DNA of 64,000 bases from Sciurus carolinensis (Eukaryota > Chordata > Mammalia > Rodentia > Sciuridae). The stretch lies in assembly GCF_902686445.1 (NCBI RefSeq), contig NC_062213.1:136980491-137044490 (forward strand). Direction: 5' to 3'. A program made the position numbers and the translations under genes. The notes below the pieces were generated by a model. The model was not told the DNA's origin. It worked only from the letters and a program-made list of their open reading frames with translations, and did not search any database. Of the stretch, positions 57,402 to 64,000 are shown in pieces; within the stretch, counting starts at the first letter, position 1, and each line of letters begins with the position of its first letter.

Positions 57402-58100
57402 ATATTCATAGTCTACTATTCTGTAATTAAGATGCTACCACAATGCTTTTCAATCTAAGTATTTCCTGTAGTCTGACTTTAAGCCTCATTTTACTCCTGG
57501 GCACTCAGTGGACACAAAGATTGGCAGGCTTACACTAACTATAGTTACTTCTGTTTTTCCCACTTACAAATCTCAAGAAAGTACAGAAAGTGATGGCCAT
57601 TTAACTGCATATTTTTCCTTCTGAAACAAACCAAAAAAATATTTTATTCTATTTTTATTTTAATTATCAGCATTACTCACATACTTTCCTTAGAGAAATT
57701 AAAGTTGTTTATATACACATATTAAAAAAATATTTGTTAAACTCTATAACAATATAGAACAGAAATATACACAGATACCTCATTAACTTTCTCAATTATG
57801 TAACTTTAGACATTCACTTTTAGTTAAGCTTTTGTTTGTAGAATGAAATAACAAATTCAGTCATTCTGTCATTGTGATTTTAATTATGAAATACCCTTAA
57901 ATAGGTGTGTGAAAAATAGTTTTCAGTGTCAGTTTTACACAAAACTTGCAGTTTTCATTCATTCACTAAATATAAATGTTTCTAATCTTTGAAGTATTTT
58001 AACATGTAAGACTATGATAATATATAAAGTATGCATTATTATATGTATCATAGTTTAGCATGACACCTAAATAACTTTGTGTTTTACTATAAATTAATAG

Positions 58101-58210
58101 GAAAATACTGGATTGATCCAAATCTTGGATGCCCTTCAGATGCCATTGAGGTTTTCTGTAATTTTAGTGCTGGTGGCCAGACATGTTTATCTCCTGTTTC
58201 TGTGACAAAG
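58101..58210 (+). CDS. COL24A1: COL24A1 C-propeptide exon 12 (110 bp)
   Basis: After acceptor ATTAATAG, before donor GTATGT at 58211. It completes the split Gly codon and continues [20 protein letters not shown] then [16 protein letters not shown], ending in phase 0. WIDPNxGCxxD is the calcium-binding loop of fibrillar C-propeptides (Asp, Asn and the later Asp as ligands in the family). Three cysteines (GC, FC, TC) take part in the conserved disulphide scheme, one of which forms inter-chain bonds. NFS in CNFSAG is an N-glycosylation sequon. The region around it is where chain-recognition residues lie in related procollagens. Confidence 0.97.
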
Positions 58211-58991
58211 GTATGTACTGAATTTTAGAACATATGTCAGTATGCTGCACAGTATCTATAAACAATGATTTTTTAAAATTTTGCCACTTCACGTAATTAT
58301 GAATTTTAAGCATGAAGTCAAGGTAGTCTTCATTATCTATCATGTCAAGAAATAAATTGTTTTTTAAAAATATTGAATCAGTGAAATTTGACATTTTGAT
58401 CATGCTTTTTTATGATTGGCTCGGTTTGACTTATCTATTGATCATGTTTTTTAAATTCCTCAAAAACTTGTGCAACATAGATTGTTTTTATACATGATAT
58501 GCATTAGAAAAACCTTAAAGAACTTCAGTGTTTGTAATCATTAATGTGCTACCTAAAGTTTTGCTGGAAATTACATCATCATCAATAAAAGAAGAATTTT
58601 GCCCCAACAGCGTGCTATTTTTGGTGACTGGACACAAAATATCTTCCTAAATATCCACTTAATACTATTTAAACTTTCTTTCAAGTAGAATTCTATAAAC
58701 TATTTAGAATAAACACAAATGAATTCGGTATAACACTAGATGTTATATAACAACTATCTATAAAACCTAAAACTTCATTTAACTTACATGTTGCAATCAA
58801 AACTACACTTCTTTTTCTGATTAAACCAGCTTGTTAAATTACCAAGATTTAATTCTCATTGGCAAAGACCTGACAAATGTACCTATTGTGTGTTTCATCA
58901 TCATATAAAGGCAGCAGCTAAAATGTATAGTCGCCAGCAGCTTATTGTTGAACTACCTTCTTCACAACTGGGCGTTTCCTTGTAATAGGCA

Positions 58992-59186
58992 CTAGTTTCT
59001 TCCTGAAACAGAGGGAAGGATTCTTCCATTCCTAGGAAAATCATGTACCTCTAATAAAGAACAACCTGATAGTGCTACATCCAAAATATCTACATGATCA
59101 TCCTCAACCCCTTGGAAGTCGACCCAGGATTTGTATTTGTGCAAAGGAGGTACCAGTTCTTCACACAGCTGCATCAGTTCTCCCAT
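58992..59186 (-). pseudogene. Possible pseudogene fragment, source unknown
   Basis: The minus strand reads MGELMQLCEELVPPLHKYKS, then WVDFQGVEDDHVDILDVALS and GCSLLEVHDFPRNGRILP. Composition looks protein-like: balanced hydrophobic and charged residues and no repeats. In a shifted frame the reading extends upstream (VVEFMDRKK) and downstream (LFQEETSAYYKETPSCEEGS), as expected of a decayed coding exon or processed copy with small indels. I do not recognise the parent gene and see no clear A tail or target duplication. Chance remains possible for 64 codons. Confidence 0.35.
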
Positions 59187-59289
59187 TTTTTTCTGTCCAT
59201 AAACTCAACCACAGAAAGACTAGGAATTGGGAACCTGTGTTCTAGTGCTACCTAGGAAATGAAACTGCAAGCCAGCAAAGAGGGCATAC

Positions 59290-59430
59290 TGCAAGCAAGC
59301 ATTAGGCTAGGTAAATTGCATTTGTCACTTCTAATCCTCATAACAACCCTTATCAGGTTGTTGTTAATCCCACTTTACCAGCAAGGAAACTAAGGCTCAG
59401 ACAGGTTAAATATTTTACACATTTCTGATT
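59290..59430 (+). mobile_element. MIR SINE fragment
   Basis: 'cataacaacccttatcagg', 'tcccactttaccagcaagg' and 'aaactaaggctcagacagg' are the central MIR series. Confidence 0.8.
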
Positions 59431-59784
59431 CTGATCTGTAAAATGAATGAATTTATCTTTTTAAACCCTAATGTTCCTTATGATCATTCTTCTATGTTTT
59501 GATTCCTGTGCCCTTCTTTTGCCTTTCCTCTCTTTGTCAGGGGTTTGTTGTTCCTGCTGTTTTTTTTTTTTCCCCTATTACCTCATAATTGATATTTTAT
59601 AATTTTAGGTTTGAAAATTCATACTAATTCCTCATGAAGGATATTTCCATTCACTTACAATATGGCTACCCCCTTGCTTGAATAATGATAAAAGGATAAT
59701 AATAATGCCTAGAGCTATAGAAAAATTTGCTTCCCTGTCTAGGTCTGGAAAATGTGCCATCAGACCTCAAAGTTCCAAGTTTAG

Positions 59785-59995
59785 CTTTTTTTTTTTTTTT
59801 TGGTACCAGGGATTGAACCCAGGGATGCTTAACCACTAAACCATAGGCCCAAACCCTTTTTATTTTTTATTTTAAAACAGGGTCTTACTAAGTTGCTTAG
59901 AGTCTTGCTAAGTTGCTGAGGCTGGCTTTGAACTTTCGATTCTCCTGCCTCAACCTCCTGCCACTAGGATTACAAGTGTGTGCCACTGGACCTGG
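59785..59995 (-). mobile_element. B1-dID dimeric SINE, antisense
   Basis: T tail, reversed ID half ('ggtaccagggattgaaccca', 'gcttaaccactaaaccat'), then reversed B1 half ('cagggtcttactaagttgc', 'aggctggctttgaac', 'tcctgcctcaacctcc', 'ggattacaagtgtgtgcc'). Confidence 0.93.
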
Positions 59996-60244
59996 ACAGT
60001 TTTGCCCTTTGTTGTTCATTTGATTTGTTAATAATTATTCATGCATTCATTCATTCAATAAATATTAATGATAACTTGTGACTAGAATTGCTTTAGGGGC
60101 TGACAACACAAAGAATACGATTTTATCCTTGTCCATGAAAGTTCTTTTGGTTAAAATTATTCAACCAAGTTATTAGAGTTTATAACTTATCTTTGGGAAC
60201 TCACAAAAAATCTTAAATCAAGGCATCCACAGAATTTCAGATTC

Positions 60245-60450
60245 TTAGCTGGGTGCAATGGCACACTTCTATAATTCCAGCAACTTCAAAAGCTGAGGCA
60301 GGAGGATCAAGAACAGTCCCAACAACTTAGTGAGGCCCTAAGCAACTTAATGAAACCCTGTCTCATAATAAAAAGAAAAAGGGGAGGGGATGTGGCTCAG
60401 TGGTAAAGTACCTGTGGGTTTAATCCCTAGTACCAAAAAAAAAAAAAAAA
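60245..60450 (+). mobile_element. B1-dID dimeric SINE with target duplication
   Basis: Complete dimer: B1 half 'agctgggtgcaatggcacac' to 'gaaaccctgtctcata', ID half 'ggggatgtggctcagtgg' to 'ccctagtacc' and an A tail. Flanked by AGAATTTCAGATTC (60231-60244) and AGAATTTCAGGTTC (60451-60464), 13 of 14 matching. The best-bounded B1-dID in the window. Confidence 0.96.
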
Positions 60451-60904
60451 AGAATTTCAGGTTCCTATGAAAAAAATTACTAAAGCATTAATCTAAAATG
60501 AATTATATTACATTGTAGGTAATAATATAAAAATTATCTTCATTTTTATGTTATAGATAGTAGCTCAATGGTATGCTAGATCCAGTTCACATAGACTCAA
60601 GAAAGGCTTTATTAACTTCTCATCCCAATTCCATGTTCAGTGACATAACCTTGGTAGTCTGAAATCAACTATGCTGGCAATATTTTCAACAAGGAAATGA
60701 GAAAATGCTTTAAAACAGCACCCTTCCCCAAACCCCCAAGAACCTGTGGTTAAACATTTATCAGCATACCACCAACTAGCACTTATATTCCAAGAAAAGA
60801 AGTTTTCTCAGTCTGCCTTTCAAGGACTTTCCTCACGTTTCCCCAAACTAGAAGTTTCTAAATTGCCATATCTCATAACCTACATATTGTTTCTATGGTA
60901 TTAG

Positions 60905-61114
60905 TTGGAGTTCGGAGTTGGGAAAGTCCAGATGAACTTCCTTCATTTACTGAGCTCAGAAGCCACCCATATCATCACCATTCACTGTCTAAACACATGG
61001 ACAAGAGCACAGACAAGTGGCCCAGGACTGCCTATTAGTTTTAAGGGATGGAATGGTCAGATTTTTGAAGAAAATACTCTACTGGAACCTAAAGTGCTTT
61101 CAGATGACTGCAAG
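60905..61114 (+). CDS. COL24A1: COL24A1 C-propeptide exon 13 (210 bp, 70 aa)
   Basis: After acceptor GTATTAG, before donor GTAAGA at 61115, phase 0 at both ends. Encodes LEFGVGKVQMNFLHLLSSEA, THIITIHCLNTWTRAQTSGP, GLPISFKGWNGQIFEENTLL and EPKVLSDDCK. It forms the core of the C-propeptide petal. The FLHLLSSEATHIITIHCLN block matches the conserved QMxFLRLLSxxAxQxxTYHCxN of fibrillar procollagens. Two cysteines (HC and DDC) bring the visible total to seven; the eighth is expected in the terminal exon downstream of the window. The stretch LNTWTRAQ may be two residues shorter than the human form I recall. Confidence 0.96.
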
Positions 61115-61461
61115 GTAAGAGAATGACACTTTTTAAATTGTTCAATATGACTAAAACTTGGTAAAACTATAAAGTTAGGAAGATGACTTTAACTACAAAC
61201 TGAAGATACAGAAAGCCAGTAACTTTCTAAGTGCCTGTCTTACAACCCCACATTTTTCAAATTCAATTATTTGCTTAAATCTTGTATTATACCAAATTGG
61301 TTATTCATGGATTTTTACATGCAAAACAGGTATTCATACTTAAGTTTTATTCCCTATAGGAAATACATATATTTAAAAGGATGGATAAATATACAGATAG
61401 ATAATAGAAAGATGGAGCATATAAACAGATTTCTTTCATGTGTTTTCACTGCTCTGATTCT

Positions 61462-62504
61462 TTTTTCTATTAGTTCTATTTAGTGATACATGATAGTAGA
61501 ATCCATTTTGACATAATTATAAAAGCATGGACTATATCTCGTTCTAATTCAGTCCCTACCTAGTACCTCTCAATCCCCTTTCCTCTCCCCACCCCTTGCT
61601 CCTTCCCTCTATTGATCTTTCTGCCATTTACCCATAGTTATTTTGTTCTTGTTGTTGTTGTTGTTAATTTCTTGGGGATGAATTTGTCATTTCAATGGTG
61701 AGATTCACTATGGTATATTCATATATGTACATAGGAAAGTTGTCAGATTTATTCCATTGTCTTTTCTTTTCCCATCCCTGCTCCCTTCCCTTCATTTCCC
61801 TTTGTCTATTCCACTGAACTTTTATTCAACCCCTCCCCACACCCCTTATTGTGGGTTACCTTCCTCATATCAAAGAAAACATTCAACCTTTGTTTTTAGG
61901 GGGATTGACTTATTTTATTTTGCACAATAGTCTCCAGATCCATCCATTTACCAGCAAATATCATAGTCATTCTTTTTTATGACTGAGTAATACTTCATTG
62001 TGTATATATACTACATTTTCTTTATCCATTCATCTGTTCAAGGGCACCTAAGTTGACTTCATAGCTTAACTATTGTGAATTGTGCTGCTATAAACATGGA
62101 TGTGGCTGCATCACCTTTGTAAGCTGATTTTAAATCCTTTGAATATATACCAAGGAGTGAGATAACTGGGTCAAATGGTAATTCCTTTTCTAGTTTTTTG
62201 AGAACTCTCCATACTGCTTTCCAGAGTAGTTGCACCTATTTGCAGTCCCACTGGCTATGGACCTTTTTCCCCACATCCTCACCAACATTTATTGTTACTT
62301 GTATTCTTGATAATTGCCAGCCTGACTAGAGTAATATTCAGGTTACACAAAGAACTCAAAAAACTTAACACCCAAAAAATGAATAACCCTCAATATATGG
62401 ACAAAGGAACTAAACAGACACTTCTCAAAAGAAGAAATACTAACAGTCAACAAATATATGAAAACATGTTTAACATCTCTAGAAATGAAACTACATTGAG
62501 ATTT
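61462..62504 (-). mobile_element. Twin-primed L1 with inverted 5' segment
   Basis: 61462-62335 is antisense L1: 3' UTR and the end of ORF2, back to the [12 protein letters not shown] block. 62340-62504 is ORF2 sequence in sense orientation (ELKKLNTQKMNNPQ... to TTLRFH), which lies just upstream of that block in an intact ORF2. Upstream L1 sequence thus sits at the 5' end but inverted, the hallmark of twin priming. A 15-bp direct repeat encloses both parts: CACTGCTCTGATTCT (61447-61461) and CATTGCTATGATTCT (62505-62519), 13 of 15 matching. Confidence 0.88.
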
Positions 62505-62874
62505 CATTGCTATGATTCTGTATCTCAAAACTGCATGATATAAATTATAGAAGCAAGTCAGTATTATTTTATTTTGCTAGTCCCTATATAATTAAATATA
62601 AATATATTTGTAGATTGGCTGTACTAGTCAGTATTTGAATTGTAGCTCACTTTTCCTATTAAAATTACTAATGGATGTTTTATATTTGAGGAAAGTGATA
62701 GTGTCTGGATTTCTATTAAAATCTGTCCAGGTCAAAGCCTATGTTTTTAACCCTCATACTTGGCTGATTTTCACAACCACCCTGTACTTCCCATCTCTTT
62801 TTATTTGGGGGTTTTGGTTATTGTTGTTTAACTCATGCCTTTCCTTTTCTCTGAAATACCTTTCTCTGTATCTC

Positions 62875-64000
62875 TTTTTTTTTTTTTATCTTTTTTTATT
62901 ATAAACAAATGGGATACATGCTGTTTCTCTGTTTGTACATGGCGTAAAGGCATACCATTTGTGTAATCATAAATTTACATAGGGTAATGTTGTTTGATTC
63001 ATTCTGTTATTTTTTCCCTTCCCCCCACCCCTCCCACCCCTCTTTTCCCTCTATACAGTCCTTCTTTCCTCCATTCTTGCCCCCCTCCCTAAACCTAACT
63101 CTAACCCTAACACTTACACCTCTCATCCCCCATTATGTATCATCATCCACTTATTAGCAATATCATTCGTCCTTTGGTTTTTTCAGATTGGCTTATCTCA
63201 CTTAGCATGATATTCTCCAATTTCATCCATTTGTCTGCAAATGCCATAATTTTATCATTCTTTATGGCTGAGTAATATTCCATTGTATATATATACCACA
63301 GTTTCTTTATCCATTCATCAATTGAAGGACATCTAGGTTGGTTCCACAATGTGGCTATTGTGAATTGAGCAGCTATGAACATTCATGTGGCTGTATCTCT
63401 GTAGTATGCTGATTTTAAGTCCTTTGGGTATAGGCCAAGGAGTGGGATAGCTGGGTCAAATGGTGTTTCCATTCCAAGTTTTCTAAGGAATCTCCACACT
63501 GCTTTCCAAAGTGACTGTACCAATTTGCAGCCCCACCAGTAATGTATGAGTGTACCTTTCTCCCCACATCCTCGCCAACACCTATTGTTGCTTGTATTCT
63601 TGATAATCGCCATTCTAATTGGGGTGAGATGGAATCTTAGGGTGGTTTTGATTTGCATTTCTCTTATTACTAGAGATGTTGAACATTTTTCCATATGTTT
63701 GTTGATTGCTTGTAGATCTTCTGTGAAGTGTCTATTCATTTCCTTAGCCCATTTGTCAATTGGATTATTTGCATTCTTGGTGTAGAGTTTTTTGAGTTCT
63801 TTATAGATTCTGGAGATTAGTGATCTATCTGAAGTATGATTGGCAAAGATTTTCTCCTATTCTGTAGGCTCTTTCTTTGCATTGCTGATAGTTTCCTTTG
63901 CTGAGAGAAAACTTTTTAGTTTGAATCTATCCCAGTTATTAATTCTTGCTTTTATTTCTTGTGCTATGGGAGTCCTGTTGAGGAAGTCTGGTCCTAAGCC
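62875..64000 (-). mobile_element. L1, antisense, continuing beyond the window
   Basis: T tail at 62875-62890, a 3' UTR nearly identical in layout to 22603-22848 with C-rich, telomere-like words (63080-63115), then reversed ORF2. Minus-strand 63143-63382 and 63383-63739 are the same ORF2 frame split by one stop (Ser to TGA type, at DTAT*MFIAAQ). The [18 protein letters not shown] cluster near 63540-63590 is retained, with one Cys changed to Tyr beside the intact cluster. Same young subfamily as the full-length L1. Confidence 0.94.

Larger units (their letters stand above)
53448..58100 (+). other. COL24A1: Intron 11 (4.65 kb)
   Basis: Contains an ancient repeat (54590-55870) interrupted by a solo LTR (54633-55064), two ID SINEs (55962-56051, 57315-57401) and a MER-type MITE (56828-57005). 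Nothing was recognised at 53448-54580, 56070-56820 and 57420-58100. Confidence 0.82.
58211..60904 (+). other. COL24A1: Intron 12 (2.7 kb)
   Basis: Holds a protein-like antisense frame (58992-59186), a MIR fragment (59290-59430), an antisense B1-dID (59785-59995) and a sense B1-dID with a target duplication (60245-60450). Nothing was recognised at 58211-58900 or 60470-60900. Confidence 0.85.
1..64000 (+). other. COL24A1: COL24A1 gene region, partial (13 internal/3' coding exons)
   Basis: Thirteen exons with AG/GT borders on the + strand join into one 383-codon open frame. Nine encode perfect Gly-X-Y repeats (198 residues) and four encode a fibrillar-collagen telopeptide and C-propeptide (185 residues). 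The telopeptide KQMDINAAIQALIESNTALQ and the C-propeptide motif YWIDPNLGC fit collagen XXIV alpha 1 as I know it. COL27A1 is the closest alternative, but I recall its telopeptide as different. Collagen XXIV is a minor fibrillar collagen secreted into the extracellular matrix, reported in bone and developing cornea, and thought to regulate collagen I fibril assembly. The start codon, signal peptide, laminin-G-like N-propeptide and most of the helix lie upstream of the window. The terminal coding exon and 3' UTR lie downstream of 64000. Confidence 0.93.
61115..64000 (+). other. COL24A1: Intron 13 (partial, runs off the window)
   Basis: Contains a twin-primed antisense L1 (61462-62504) and the 3' part of another antisense L1 (62875 to the window end). 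The terminal COL24A1 exon is not reached. Nothing was recognised at 61115-61440 and 62520-62870. Confidence 0.85.

Overview
This is mammalian nuclear DNA, AT-rich and dominated by interspersed repeats. It carries a 13-exon stretch of one spliced gene on the + strand. Nine exons encode uninterrupted Gly-X-Y triplets and all begin on a glycine codon. Four more encode a fibrillar-collagen C-telopeptide and C-propeptide. The protein matches what I know of collagen alpha-1(XXIV), COL24A1. The window holds the C-terminal part of the triple helix and most of the C-propeptide. The N-terminal exons lie upstream of position 1 and the last coding exon lies beyond position 64000.

The SINE content points to a squirrel-family rodent. 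It includes several tRNA-derived ID elements with the tail ACATAAAAATAAAATAAAGG, and many dimeric B1-dID elements (a 7SL-derived B1 half joined to an ID half). It also contains rodent-type L1s with a G-rich 3' UTR and two solo LTRs that look like class II endogenous retroviruses. The species assignment is inference from repeat families, not from a database match.

Layout: exon 1 (206-313); a 12.7-kb intron with two antisense L1s, an L2/MIR block and an L1 nested in a SINE; exons 2-5 clustered at 13.0-15.4 kb; a 9.7-kb intron holding a full-length L1 (16155-22861); exon 6 (25.0 kb); exon 7 (31.3 kb) after a run of ancient L1; exons 8 and 9 (40.9-41.0 kb) separated by only 104 bp; an 11.5-kb intron with an old L1 broken by an ID and a solo LTR; then exons 10-13 (52.6-61.1 kb). 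The window ends inside another antisense L1.

The 13 coding exons total 1149 nt (383 codons) and join in one open frame. The triple-helical part gives the rod. The telopeptide and C-propeptide drive chain selection and trimer assembly before being removed. Everything else is intronic repeat. I see no bacterial-type system, CRISPR array or independent intact host gene. The most notable non-genic signals are a roughly 66-bp tandem array in the 5' UTR of the full-length L1, a twin-primed L1 inversion, two solo LTRs with recognisable target duplications, and a 159-bp insert splitting an ID SINE.
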